Position numbers and translations under genes: made by a program
The notes under the pieces: generated by a model
The model's input: the letters and a program-made list of their open reading frames with translations, nothing else
The model's database searches: none
Told to the model about the DNA's origin: nothing
Source of the DNA: Pseudahrensia aquimaris
GTDB lineage: Bacteria; Pseudomonadota; Alphaproteobacteria; Rhizobiales; Rhizobiaceae
Reading direction: 5' to 3'
Assembly: GCF_042676045.1 (NCBI RefSeq)
Contig: NZ_JBHTJV010000002.1
Location: 62,001 to 126,000 of the forward strand
DNA: 64,000 nucleotides
Shown here: piece after piece, positions 1 to 9,282 of the stretch
Numbering within the stretch: position 1 is the first letter of the stretch
How the letters are laid out: each line of letters opens with the position of its first letter

Positions 1-1
1 G

Positions 2-2680
2 AACAGGCCGGTTGCAGACGGCGATACGCTTTCTATTGCATTCAATGATAACCAGTTCGAAACGCTCGAACTGGTCGTTGATCGAGACGCTACAGTTTCC
101 GAAGCGGTTCATGTGAATCTAACGGGTTATGACCCGGACGATGTGGTCAAGACCGCCTATCTGTCCTCATGGAATGGCTTTGATGCAGCACGCGATAGAG
201 ACGCTCCGGCGGAGTTTGAGGAAGGGACTGCTTTTGCTTTGATTGACGAAAGCACCGGCGAGGCGGTTTTTGAAGGCACGGCCACGCTTGATGTTGCAGC
301 AACGGAAGTCACGGACTTTGCGCAAAACTTCAACAAGACAGACGTTTTCGCTTTGGATTTTTCTGCTTTCGAGGGCAGCGGAACATTCCACATAAACGTA
401 GAAGGCGTCGGGATTTCTCAAAGCTTCACAATTGACGACAATCACTGGGCGGAGGTCTTTGATGTCGCCGCGAGCGGATTTTATCATCAGCGCAGCGGCA
501 TCGCCTTAGAAGAAGAGTTCACAGATTGGACGCGCCCGGCGTCACTTCCTGAGGGCACAGAAGTCCAGATCACCACTGTACGGATTGATCAATCGAGAGA
601 GGGCTACAATCCTAGTCTGGAAGATCCCTTTGAGAAGTTCGCGGAAAACCTCACAGGCGAAACAGTAGATGATCTGTTCGGTGGGTGGCACGACGCGGGT
701 GATTTTGATCGTCGCCCACAGCACTTGGAGGCAAGCCGAAAACTCATCGAGTTGGTGGAGATAGCGCCAGAGTTCGCCGAGCAAAATGGCTTGTCGATCC
801 CTGAACAGGACAATGCGTTGCCCGATATTTTGGATGAAGCTCTTTGGAACGTCGATTTTTTCATGCGTATGCAACGGGATGATGGAAGTGTGCTGGGCGG
901 CCTTGAAACCAATGGTCCGCCGGACTTCGCTGAAGGTTCATGGGGTGAAGCTAAGCAAGTCTATGCCTATGGAGCCGACCCTTGGACAGCTTGGGAATTT
1001 GCAGCCACCGCGGCAAAAGCTGCTTTTGTTGTGGAAGCTTATGACGAGGTGAGAGCAGCGGAATACCTTTCAGCCGCAGAGCGCGCCATGGCGTGGGCTG
1101 AAGACAACATTGGTGAGGCAAATCTATCAGCGCCGGAGGAGAGCCTTGCGCGCAATCTCGCAACGGCAGAGCTTTATCGCGCAACAGGAGACGAGGCTTA
1201 CAACCAGCTTTATCTGGCGACCACGAACTACACGCAGGAAGTGGCTGAGATCGACTTCACCGAGCATCAGTATGAAGCGGCGTTCACCTATAGCCGCACG
1301 GAACTGGATGGAGTGGACCAAGCCGTTGCGCAACGGGGCATCGAAGACCTGATTGATGAAGTCCGTGAACTGGAGGAATTCGACAGGGGAGCGTGGGGGC
1401 AAACTTGGAACCCCTTCGTTGGCTATGGATTCGGCGCGACGCACTCCCAGCCAAGCTATGCAGCCGATATTTACACAAGGCTTCACGCGTTAACAGGCGA
1501 GGAGAAATACCTCGAACTGGCGCAAGACGAAATTCAGTTCGCGCTAGGCGCAAATCCGCTGAACATGAGTTATCTCACCGGCGTTTCCGATCTTGCGCCA
1601 AACGGTGTGCGGCAACCAGGGGAGCTTCTGGTTGTTGACGCGGATACTCTGGGCCGCGATGCGCCTCCCGGTATCGTGGCTTATGGCGGGGCGGACGTGA
1701 AAAAATTTGGGGGGTTTTATACCGATACCGTTGAATCAGCCATTTATCCCGCAGGCATCGACTCGCCCATTACCGAGAGTTTCAACGGCTACTTTTTCAA
1801 CGTCCCGGTGACCGAATATACGGTTCAGCAAGGTCTGATGGATGTGACTTTTGTTTCGGGATATCTGGCCAGTCTCAATGGCGTGGATGAGGCGACCGCT
1901 CCCGACCCAGTGGAGCCGGAACCTGTCGAACCGACGCAGCCTGTAGAGCCAGAACCAATGGAGCCGGAAACCGATGTGCCTGAACCGCCCACAGAAGCGC
2001 CTGATGGCGTGACGCTTTTTGGCACTCAAGAGCGGGACACACTGAACGGCTCCAGCTTGGACGATATATTGCAAGGTTTAGGCGGAGATGACTTTCTTGT
2101 CGGCGGCGCCGGCGATGACCTCATTTATCTCGGCAACGGTGATGACGGCGCGGCTGGTGATGAGGGTAACGATACTATCAGAGGTGGGGCCGGTAACGAT
2201 TCCATCTGGGCAGGCGAAGGCGATGACCGTGCTTTGGGTGGGACAGGCGACGACTTGCTGTTTGGCGATGTTGGCAATGACATTCTCAATGGCGGCACAG
2301 GAAATGACGAGCTGATCGGTTCCGGCGGCGACGACATTTTACGAGGAGGCGAAGGCGACGATGATTTGCGGGGCGGTTTAGGCGCTGACAAACTGCACGG
2401 CGGTGCCGGTGATGATGTTATCAATGGTCAGTGGGGTGACGATGTCTTGTCCGGCGGTGAAGGTGAAGACGTATTCGAATTTGTGAGATGGTCTGGCAAC
2501 GACACGGTACTGGATTTCGATATCAACACCGACAAACTGAATTTTTCGGAGACGGGCACTGATGGCTTGGTGATAAGCCAGCAAGGCATGGACTTAATGC
2601 TCGCCCTTGAGGAGTTCCAAATCTCGGTTGTCTTAAAGGGCATGGCGGAAGAAGAGATCAGCGATTTCGACTTTGTCTGA
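2..2680 (+). CDS. RTX-type glycoside hydrolase family 9 protein (5' truncated by window edge)
   Basis: The reading frame is open to the first bases of the window, so the N-terminus is missing. Numbering below counts from the Met codon at 113. The first residues (HVNLTGY...K.AYLS) match the cellulase N-terminal Ig-like domain that precedes family 9 catalytic domains. The (alpha/alpha)6 catalytic part follows: GGWHDAGD at 190-197 carries the expected catalytic Asp pair, HSQPSYA and LGANPLNMSYLTG follow at about 444-490, and Glu555 in ITESFNG is the likely general acid. A Pro/Glu-rich linker (about 596-628) leads to glycine/aspartate calcium-binding RTX nonapeptides (about 637-785) and an acidic C-terminal domain ending in DFDFV, typical of type I secretion substrates. 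It probably cleaves beta-glucans such as cellulose outside the cell. No type I secretion genes are in this window. Confidence 0.85.
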   Translation, partial: NRPVADGDTLSIAFNDNQFETLELVVDRDATVSEAVHVNLTGYDPDDVVKTAYLSSWNGFDAARDRDAPAEFEEGTAFALIDESTGEAVFEGTATLDVAATEVTDFAQNFNKTDVFALDFSAFEGSGTFHINVEGVGISQSFTIDDNHWAEVFDVAASGFYHQRSGIALEEEFTDWTRPASLPEGTEVQITTVRIDQSREGYNPSLEDPFEKFAENLTGETVDDLFGGWHDAGDFDRRPQHLEASRKLIELVEIAPEFAEQNGLSIPEQDNALPDILDEALWNVDFFMRMQRDDGSVLGGLETNGPPDFAEGSWGEAKQVYAYGADPWTAWEFAATAAKAAFVVEAYDEVRAAEYLSAAERAMAWAEDNIGEANLSAPEESLARNLATAELYRATGDEAYNQLYLATTNYTQEVAEIDFTEHQYEAAFTYSRTELDGVDQAVAQRGIEDLIDEVRELEEFDRGAWGQTWNPFVGYGFGATHSQPSYAADIYTRLHALTGEEKYLELAQDEIQFALGANPLNMSYLTGVSDLAPNGVRQPGELLVVDADTLGRDAPPGIVAYGGADVKKFGGFYTDTVESAIYPAGIDSPITESFNGYFFNVPVTEYTVQQGLMDVTFVSGYLASLNGVDEATAPDPVEPEPVEPTQPVEPEPMEPETDVPEPPTEAPDGVTLFGTQERDTLNGSSLDDILQGLGGDDFLVGGAGDDLIYLGNGDDGAAGDEGNDTIRGGAGNDSIWAGEGDDRALGGTGDDLLFGDVGNDILNGGTGNDELIGSGGDDILRGGEGDDDLRGGLGADKLHGGAGDDVINGQWGDDVLSGGEGEDVFEFVRWSGNDTVLDFDINTDKLNFSETGTDGLVISQQGMDLMLALEEFQISVVLKGMAEEEISDFDFV
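2021..2467 (+). repeat. RTX calcium-binding repeat tract inside the GH9 gene
   Basis: The tract encodes tandem GGxGxDxLx-like nonapeptides, about 15 copies by eye. The DNA is repetitive (ggcggc..gacga) because of the protein repeat. It is not a CRISPR or a mobile element. In RTX proteins these repeats fold as a calcium-bound beta-roll after secretion. Confidence 0.85.
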
Positions 2681-2834
2681 TCGGAACAGTTTTTGCAGAC
2701 TTTTTCGTCAGTGAGGGGGTACATTCTGTAGATGCTGGGTGCGAGTCTGGTCGAGAGCGGGCGCACTGGCTTTACTATATTGAACGCAAAAGCAGACCTT
2801 TGGTTTTGAGATAGGAAATTATGACTCGTAATGA

Positions 2835-2849
2835 GAACAAAATAGGAAC
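2835..2849. promoter_or_regulatory. LexA/SOS box upstream of imuA
   Basis: The sequence GAAC-AAAATAG-GAAC is a direct repeat of GAAC with exactly 7 bases between. It is the reverse complement of GTTC-N7-GTTC, the established LexA operator of Alphaproteobacteria. It lies 31 bases upstream of the imuA ATG, where LexA would block transcription of the mutagenesis cassette until DNA damage. The match is exact and the downstream genes are known LexA targets in this class. Confidence 0.85.
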
Positions 2850-2879
2850 ATAATCATCTTTCTGATTTGAGAGGTGGTT

Positions 2880-3704
2880 ATGCAGCGTTCTGAAAAGAAG
2901 TTAGAAAAGGTAGGTTTTGAGGGCTTTTTTCCCACTATTGCCGAAGGCGATGACGCCAATCATAACGCATGGAAGACTGGTGTTGAACGGATTGATGCCT
3001 GCTTGCCATCTGGCGGGCTGAGCCACGCGGGACTGCATGAAGTGGAGCCGTTGCGCTCCACTGACATGCCGTCTCTTACTGGTTTTTCGTTTGGGTTGCT
3101 GGCTCGGCTTCGTTCGTCACAGCCGATTATCTGGTGTGTGACTTCGGACCAAGTGGGTGATTTTGGCCAGCTCTACGCCCATGGCGTCGAACGCTACGGT
3201 ATATCCCCCGCACAGATCATCTTTGCGAAGGTCAATCATCCTCTGCATCTGCATTTTGCGATGGAAGAGGCGCTTAAAACAGACGGTGTGGCAGCTGTGA
3301 TTGGTGAGGGGCCGCGACCGACCTTTGTGGGCTCGCGTCGCCTTTCCATGCTGTGCAAAACCCATAATCGCCCCTGCCTGTTATTGAACGCACAATCCGA
3401 TAGCGGGCGCGGGTCTGCGGCGCTGACGCGCTGGCAGATAGCTCCGTGTCAGGGTGAAGAAGATCCATTGGACCCATTCGGCCCCGGCCTTCCCACATGG
3501 CGCGTGGCGCTGCCAAGAGTTCGCAGCGGCCGAACGATGCCTGAAATGCAGCAAGACCAGATCACCAACAACGCATCCTACCCATGGAGGATTAGCTGGG
3601 ATGACCAGACGCATTCTTTTCGTGAGACTTCCCTACTTTCCCATCGAACGGTTTCTGAAAGTCCAAAACAGACGGGAGGGCCAGCCAAAGCCATGGTGGG
3701 ATGA
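2880..3704 (+). CDS. imuA: ImuA, RecA-like accessory protein of the SOS mutasome
   Basis: ImuA works with ImuB and DnaE2 in damage-induced translesion synthesis. The N-terminus has the family pattern W.TG..RIDACLPSGGL.HAGLHEV, followed by a RecA-fold core (FGLLARL, IIWCVTS, YGISPAQIIFAKV). The ATG at 2880 is chosen over a GTG at 2874 because GAGAGG sits 5 bases before it. The 3' end overlaps imuB by 104 bases in another frame, which implies translational coupling. The product is 274 residues, normal for the family. The role rests on family membership and on the LexA box and gene order seen here. Confidence 0.9.
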   Translation: MQRSEKKLEKVGFEGFFPTIAEGDDANHNAWKTGVERIDACLPSGGLSHAGLHEVEPLRSTDMPSLTGFSFGLLARLRSSQPIIWCVTSDQVGDFGQLYAHGVERYGISPAQIIFAKVNHPLHLHFAMEEALKTDGVAAVIGEGPRPTFVGSRRLSMLCKTHNRPCLLLNAQSDSGRGSAALTRWQIAPCQGEEDPLDPFGPGLPTWRVALPRVRSGRTMPEMQQDQITNNASYPWRISWDDQTHSFRETSLLSHRTVSESPKQTGGPAKAMVG

Positions 3705-5301
3705 AGCGGCCAAAAGCGAAGTTTTGGCTGACGCCCGCCCGCAAGGACCGCTGGTTCTTGTGACCAATGGTGCGAAAGGCACACGCATAAGCGCGGTTGG
3801 GCCGGACGCTGAAAATGAAGGTCTATGGCCGGATATGAAACTGGCCGACGCACGCACGATGATGCCTGCGCTTCGGGTTGAGCAGCACGACATTGCGGCA
3901 GATCACGCAGCGCTCTCAACGCTGGCTCGCTGGATGCTGCGCTATTCTCCCGCAGTGTCCTTTCATGGGGCAGACGGCTTCCTGCTGGACACGGAGGGCT
4001 GTGACCATTTGTTTGGCGGCGAACATAAGATGGCCGAGGATATAGCCGACCGGCTGGGCAGAATGGGGTTCACCACATACCTTGCGTTTGGCGATACGCC
4101 TGCGGCCTGTCACGCGTTGGGGCATTATGGTGGCGCGAAGGTGCACATCCTGCCGCGAAATCATGAGCCGGACACGCTGGATGGGCTCCCGGTCGAAGCT
4201 TTGCGGCTGGAAGACGATACGGTCGTTTTGCTCAAACGGTTGGGGTTAAAACGCATCGGTGATGTAAGGCCTTTGCCGCGCTCTGCACTGGAACGGCGCT
4301 TTCGGGAAACGGCCAAGTCGCGCAGCAAACGTGATGCACAGGGAGCGGCGCGTTCTGTCCAATGGCGGCTGGATCAACTTTGCGGCGCGGTGGCTGAGCC
4401 ATTGCGATACATTCAAGAGCCAAAGCAGTTTCGCATCACAAAGCCATGCCCGGAATTGGCGCTTGAACAGGGTGCGATTGGCCTTGTGCTCGATGAGCTT
4501 TTGCCGGAACTCTGCGCCCTGTTGGCCAAAGCTGGCCAAGGGGCAAGACGGTTTCAGCTGATAGGATACCGTGCCGACGGAGGGCTGGGGTCAACCCATG
4601 TCGCCCTTTCACAACCCGTCAACAAACCCGCTTCCATACGCCGTCTGTTCAATGACAGATTAGACCACATTGATTGCGGTTACGGGATCGACCTGTTCGT
4701 GCTGGAAGCAATCGGCGCAGAGCCTGTTCACATAAACCAGCATGACATGATGGACGCTGAACAGGCCCAGCAGACCAGCGCATCGCTTGCGGCATTTGCT
4801 GATAGCGTTGGCAATCGTGTTGCTCGAAAGGCTGTTTTTAAGCCCGCCCCGCGCACAAGCCATGTGCCGGAACGGTCGCAACGGCTTGTTGATGTCACCA
4901 CACCCGTTGATTGGCAGGCTTGGAAAGCGGTGCAGCCCGTCTGGTCTCCACGCCCCTTGCGGTTGTTGCCAAGGCCGGAGCCTGCGGAGGTGACAGCCGC
5001 ACTTCCAGACAGCCCGCCTGCACAATTTGTCTGGCGGCGTGTGATGCGCCGGGTGATCCGGGCGCGGGGGCCGGAGCGTATCTTGCCGGAATGGTGGCAC
5101 GACGATCTCAAAACCAAATCCAGCGCGACTTTCCGTGACTACTACGATGTGGAGGACAGCGAAGGCCGGCGCTATTGGATTTTTCGTTCCATTAGAGACG
5201 ATCCGATCGAGACGGAAGAAGCGGCAAGCGATGATGGCGACGAGCAAACCCAACCCGATACCGTGCGAACGATACGCTGGTTCGTGCACGGCTTGTTTTA
5301 G
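3601..5301 (+). CDS. imuB: ImuB, Y-family polymerase-like mutasome hub
   Basis: The 566-residue product starts MTRRILFVRLPYFPIER and shows the Y-family polymerase fold (SPAVSFHGADGFLLDTEGCDHLFGG, LAFGDTPAACHALG) followed by a little-finger-like region. ImuB proteins typically lack the polymerase catalytic acids and instead bridge DnaE2 and the beta clamp. Here the usual DxD motif after the N-terminal strand reads VRLPYFPIE, consistent with an inactive polymerase. The start at 3601 follows GGAGG with a 10-base gap. A longer upstream extension in this frame (from 3454) lies inside imuA and looks non-native. It is the second gene of the LexA-controlled cassette; dnaE2 begins 12 bases downstream. 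Confidence 0.9.
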   Translation: MTRRILFVRLPYFPIERFLKVQNRREGQPKPWWDEAAKSEVLADARPQGPLVLVTNGAKGTRISAVGPDAENEGLWPDMKLADARTMMPALRVEQHDIAADHAALSTLARWMLRYSPAVSFHGADGFLLDTEGCDHLFGGEHKMAEDIADRLGRMGFTTYLAFGDTPAACHALGHYGGAKVHILPRNHEPDTLDGLPVEALRLEDDTVVLLKRLGLKRIGDVRPLPRSALERRFRETAKSRSKRDAQGAARSVQWRLDQLCGAVAEPLRYIQEPKQFRITKPCPELALEQGAIGLVLDELLPELCALLAKAGQGARRFQLIGYRADGGLGSTHVALSQPVNKPASIRRLFNDRLDHIDCGYGIDLFVLEAIGAEPVHINQHDMMDAEQAQQTSASLAAFADSVGNRVARKAVFKPAPRTSHVPERSQRLVDVTTPVDWQAWKAVQPVWSPRPLRLLPRPEPAEVTAALPDSPPAQFVWRRVMRRVIRARGPERILPEWWHDDLKTKSSATFRDYYDVEDSEGRRYWIFRSIRDDPIETEEAASDDGDEQTQPDTVRTIRWFVHGLF

Positions 5302-5313
5302 GGAGCCATTGCT

Positions 5314-8300
5314 GTGTCACGTCCTCCCGAAAACCCGCCCATTCCGTTCAAACGACCCAAGGCAAGCGGAGCGGAGCAAGCTGCGTCACCAGATGGTGGG
5401 CAAGCCTATGCAGAACTCCAATGCCTGACAAATTTCTCGTTTTTGCGCGGGGCTTCCCATCCTGGCGAAATGGTCATTCAGGCAAAGTCGCTTGGCCACA
5501 CGGCCATCGGCATAGCGGACAGCAACACGCTGGCGGGTGTCGTGCGCGCCCATGCGGAAGCTAAGCGGGAGGGGGTGCAACTGCTTGTGGGCGCTCGCAT
5601 CGAACTGACGGACGGGTTTTCGTGTCTTTGCTACCCATCCGACCGCAAAGCTTATGGTCGCCTTTGCAAGCTGCTGTCTGATGGCAAGCGCTCCGCTGCC
5701 AAAGGGGAATGCGATATTGCGCTGAGCGATCTTGTGGCCCGCTGTGAGGGACAGGTTTTGATCGTCTTGCCGCCGGCCGACTTTGACGCTCGGCGTAATG
5801 ACTTGACGACAATGATTTCACAACTCAAGCAAGCAAGCCAGAACGGCGTCTGGCTGGCTCTCAATCACCTTTATCGCGGCGATGATCGCAAACGCATGCG
5901 CTCTATCGCTGCTTTGGCTTCCGAACAATCTATCCCGCTCGTCGCTACCAATGATGCGCTCTACCATCACCCTGATCGCCGTAAATTGCAGGATGTGGTG
6001 ACGTGTATTCGCGAAGGATGTCAGATCGGTGAGGCGGGGTTCTTGCTGGAAGCGAATGCGGAGCGACATTTGAAGCCAGCGCAGGAAATGGCGCGTCTGT
6101 TCAAGGACTATCCGCAAGCCATAACTGCAACACAAGAGATCGTGGCGCTGTGCGATTTCAACCTTGATGAACTGCAATACAATTATCCCAACGAGCCCGT
6201 GCCTGCGGGAAAGACAGCGCAAAAGCATCTGGAAGACTTGATTGCCGACAGTCTCCAAGAACGGTTCAAGGGTAATGTTCCGCCCAAGGTGCAGGCTCTG
6301 CTCGACAAGGAACTGACCCTGATAGCAGACCTGAAATACGCGCACTATTTCCTAACCGTCCATGATATTGTGAAATGGGCGCGGGACAAAAACATCCTTT
6401 GCCAGGGGCGCGGATCAGCCGCCAATTCGGCCGTCTGCTATTACCTCAACGTTACTGCCGTGGACCCGGAACAATCTTCGCTTTTGTTCGAGCGTTTTCT
6501 GTCCAAGGAACGCAAGGAGCCGCCCGATATTGATGTGGATTTCGAGCATGAACGCCGCGAGGAGGTCATCCAGTATATTTACGAACGCTATGGCCGCCAC
6601 CGAGCCGCGATAGCCGCTACCGTCATCACCTACCGCCCCCGATCTGCCGTGCGTGAAGTGGGTAAGGTGATGGGACTTTCAGAAGACGTGACCGCCGCTT
6701 TGGCGTCTACCGTATGGGGATCGTGGGGCAAGGAAATTCCCGAAGACCAAATACGGGAAGCTGGCTTGGACCTTTCCGATCCGTTACTCAAAATGACGGT
6801 CGACCTGACACAGGAATTGCTTGGCTTCCCCCGTCACCTCTCCCAGCATGTGGGCGGCTTTGTGCTGACCGAAGACCCGCTGGAAGAACTGGTCCCCATC
6901 GGCAACGCGGCGATGGATGATCGTACATTCATCGAGTGGGACAAGGACGATATTGACGAACTTGGCATCCTGAAAGTCGATGTGCTGGCATTGGGTATGC
7001 TGACCTGCATTGCAAAGTGTTTTGATCTGGTGAAACAGCATTACGGCCTGTCCTATAATCTGGCGACAATCGATCAGGAAAACGATCAGGTTTACGAGAT
7101 GATTCAGCGTGCCGACACGCTCGGCGTGTTTCAGATTGAAAGCCGGGCGCAGATGAACATGCTGCCGCGCCTGAAGCCGAAGACGTTTTATGATCTGGTG
7201 ATTGAAGTGGCCATCGTGCGCCCCGGCCCCATTCAGGGCGATATGGTTCACCCTTATCTCAAGCGACGGGACGGTATCGAAAAAGTCGTCTATCCTTGGC
7301 CGACCAAGTTTCCTGAAAAACGCGACGAGCTTGAGAAAATTCTGGGGCGCACGCTTGGTGTCCCGTTGTTTCAGGAACAGGCGATGCAGATCGCCATCGA
7401 CGCCGCTGAATTCTCACCCGAAGAAGCCAACAAGCTGCGCCGCGCCATGGCGACCTTCCGCAATGTGGGAACCATCCACTTGTTGCAGCAGCGAATGGTC
7501 ACGAAAATGATTGAGCGCGGATACGATGCCGAATTTGCAGCCAATTGTTTTGAGCAAATCAAAGGGTTCGGCTCCTACGGCTTTCCCGAAAGCCATGCCG
7601 CCAGCTTTGCGCAACTGGTTTATGTTTCCTGCTGGTTGAAATGCTTCTTCCCCGATGTCTTTTGTGCGGCCCTGCTTAATTCTCAACCGATGGGTTTTTA
7701 TGCACCTGCACAGATCGTGCGCGATGCGCGCGAACACGGTGTAGAAGTGCGCCCCGTCGATCTGAACCATTCGCATTGGGACAATGCGCTGGAAGCTGAA
7801 AAAGAAGACGGGCACTTTGCGATACGCCTCGGCTTCCGGCAGGTTACAGGTTTGAAGCAAGCGGATATGGAGGCGTTCATTGCGCGTCGTACGCGCCACA
7901 TTGGGTCACCTGATGAAGCGCGCCGTCTCACCGGGCTTTCTATTGCCAATCTGGAGCGGCTTGCTTCTGCCGATGCGTTCCGTTCCATGGGGATGGACAG
8001 GCGGCAGGCTCTTTGGGCTGTTCGGGGCATGGGGGGCGACGAACAACTTCCGCTGTTTGAAGCCGCTGATGCGAGCGCCTTGGGTCATGATCCAGAAGTG
8101 GCTCTGCCTGAAATGCCTCTGCGCGAGCATGTGGTGGCTGATTATCAAACCCACCGCCTGTCACTCAAAGCACACCCCATGGCGCTGCTGCGCCCGCTCT
8201 ATGACAAGGGCATTAAGAGCCAAGACCCCAAACAGGCATGGCGCAAACCGCTCCGCACTTTGCAGACGAAAGACCTGCTCAAGACCCGCCAGAACGAATG

Positions 8301-8925
8301 GGTCACAATTGCCGGTGTCGTTCTGGTTCGCCAAAAGCCAGGCACTGCCAAGGGCGTTGTCTTCATCACGCTGGAAGACGAAACAGGCACGGCTAACATC
8401 GTCGTGTGGAGCAAACTCTTGGCCAAATATCGCCGCACTGTAATGAGTGCGCGGCTTATGGCTGTGCGCGGCAAGGTGCAGCGCGAGGGGGAAGTTATTC
8501 ATGTCGTTGCACAGGAACTGATCGACCGAACTGCCGATCTTGACGCGCTATCAGACGATGAATTTGAGCTTCAGTTTGCCAATGCAGACCATGTAAAATC
8601 GCCCCTGCCGGAAGTCTCTTCCATGAAACGCAAGATAGAAAGATTGGCTGCACGAGGCGAAACGGCGGAGGGTGATTTAGGTATTGAGACTGACCGCGCC
8701 AGACGGAACCCCGGCGTTTCCAACGCCAATATCATACCGCTTTCACGCGCTGACGAAGTGCTACACCCGCAGGTCGAGCGCGATGGATGGCCCATCGATT
8801 CCCCCGATGCCAAACGCTACACATCACGCCAATCATCGATAGAAAAAGCAAAGCCCATTGTAGTCAATCAAGGCCGCCATCCCCGCAACGTCCGCATCAT
8901 CCCCAAAAGCCGAGATTTTCACTGA
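5314..8925 (+). CDS. dnaE2: Error-prone DNA polymerase DnaE2 (ImuC)
   Basis: This is the C-family polymerase of the ImuAB-DnaE2 mutasome. The 1203-residue protein has an N-terminal PHP domain (LTNFSFLRGASHPGEMV, IGIADSNTLAGVVRAH), the GRGSAANS motif, the catalytic aspartate cluster PDIDVDFE at about 404-410, the QEQAM..A region, a helix-hairpin-helix region and a C-terminal OB fold (VFITLEDETGTANIVVW). The start is GTG at 5314, preceded by GGGAG at 5301. The C-terminus past the OB fold is somewhat longer than usual. The final 7 bases overlap the recombinase fossil on the other strand. Third gene of the SOS cassette. Confidence 0.93.
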   Translation: MSRPPENPPIPFKRPKASGAEQAASPDGGQAYAELQCLTNFSFLRGASHPGEMVIQAKSLGHTAIGIADSNTLAGVVRAHAEAKREGVQLLVGARIELTDGFSCLCYPSDRKAYGRLCKLLSDGKRSAAKGECDIALSDLVARCEGQVLIVLPPADFDARRNDLTTMISQLKQASQNGVWLALNHLYRGDDRKRMRSIAALASEQSIPLVATNDALYHHPDRRKLQDVVTCIREGCQIGEAGFLLEANAERHLKPAQEMARLFKDYPQAITATQEIVALCDFNLDELQYNYPNEPVPAGKTAQKHLEDLIADSLQERFKGNVPPKVQALLDKELTLIADLKYAHYFLTVHDIVKWARDKNILCQGRGSAANSAVCYYLNVTAVDPEQSSLLFERFLSKERKEPPDIDVDFEHERREEVIQYIYERYGRHRAAIAATVITYRPRSAVREVGKVMGLSEDVTAALASTVWGSWGKEIPEDQIREAGLDLSDPLLKMTVDLTQELLGFPRHLSQHVGGFVLTEDPLEELVPIGNAAMDDRTFIEWDKDDIDELGILKVDVLALGMLTCIAKCFDLVKQHYGLSYNLATIDQENDQVYEMIQRADTLGVFQIESRAQMNMLPRLKPKTFYDLVIEVAIVRPGPIQGDMVHPYLKRRDGIEKVVYPWPTKFPEKRDELEKILGRTLGVPLFQEQAMQIAIDAAEFSPEEANKLRRAMATFRNVGTIHLLQQRMVTKMIERGYDAEFAANCFEQIKGFGSYGFPESHAASFAQLVYVSCWLKCFFPDVFCAALLNSQPMGFYAPAQIVRDAREHGVEVRPVDLNHSHWDNALEAEKEDGHFAIRLGFRQVTGLKQADMEAFIARRTRHIGSPDEARRLTGLSIANLERLASADAFRSMGMDRRQALWAVRGMGGDEQLPLFEAADASALGHDPEVALPEMPLREHVVADYQTHRLSLKAHPMALLRPLYDKGIKSQDPKQAWRKPLRTLQTKDLLKTRQNEWVTIAGVVLVRQKPGTAKGVVFITLEDETGTANIVVWSKLLAKYRRTVMSARLMAVRGKVQREGEVIHVVAQELIDRTADLDALSDDEFELQFANADHVKSPLPEVSSMKRKIERLAARGETAEGDLGIETDRARRNPGVSNANIIPLSRADEVLHPQVERDGWPIDSPDAKRYTSRQSSIEKAKPIVVNQGRHPRNVRIIPKSRDFH

Positions 8926-9158
8926 AACATCAAACAAGCCGCGCACCACAAATCGGCGGCCTCAGACATCGAAATTGCATCGTCAACGTCCGCGCCCAGA
9001 TATCGCACAGTGCTTTCAGGCTCTGAATGACCCAGCAGAATTTGCACGGTTCGCAGATTGCCCGTTTTCTGTTGGACAATGGCGGCGCGCCGCCTTGGCT
9101 GACCGTCAGCTACCAGATCGCCGATCCGCAGAGTCTCTCTGTCTCTCCGCCAATCATT
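8919..9158 (-). pseudogene. Fossil of a small tyrosine recombinase with an internal deletion
   Basis: Read on the minus strand, a 79-codon open frame with no in-frame ATG encodes RRRAAIVQQKTGNLRTVQ, then ILLGHSEPESTVRYLGADVDD, then a short tail to a stop. The LLGH...TVRYLG block with its nucleophilic Tyr is the C-terminal signature of short proteobacterial tyrosine recombinases. The preceding RRRAAIVQQKTG resembles a motif that in those proteins lies about 100 residues earlier, before RPVQFE. The sequence jumps straight from one KTG to the other, so the middle appears deleted between two short KTG-encoding repeats. An in-frame TAG at 9159-9161 closes the frame upstream. The rest of this 357-base gap (to 9282) shows nothing else recognisable. 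Confidence 0.7.
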
Positions 9159-9282
9159 CTATCCTTGTTGCTTTTCTAATTGCTATGCTCTGCGGTCTAA
9201 CGCAGGTGTTTTGCTGGCCAGCAAAATGAATATGATTTTTGAGCGCGGGGGGCGGGGCGAGTATTTGGGGGCGATAAGTTGG

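Noticed and set aside
8975..9229. Plus-strand 84-codon frame after dnaE2
   Set aside because: The minus strand of the same stretch encodes recognisable recombinase motifs, and the plus-strand product has none.
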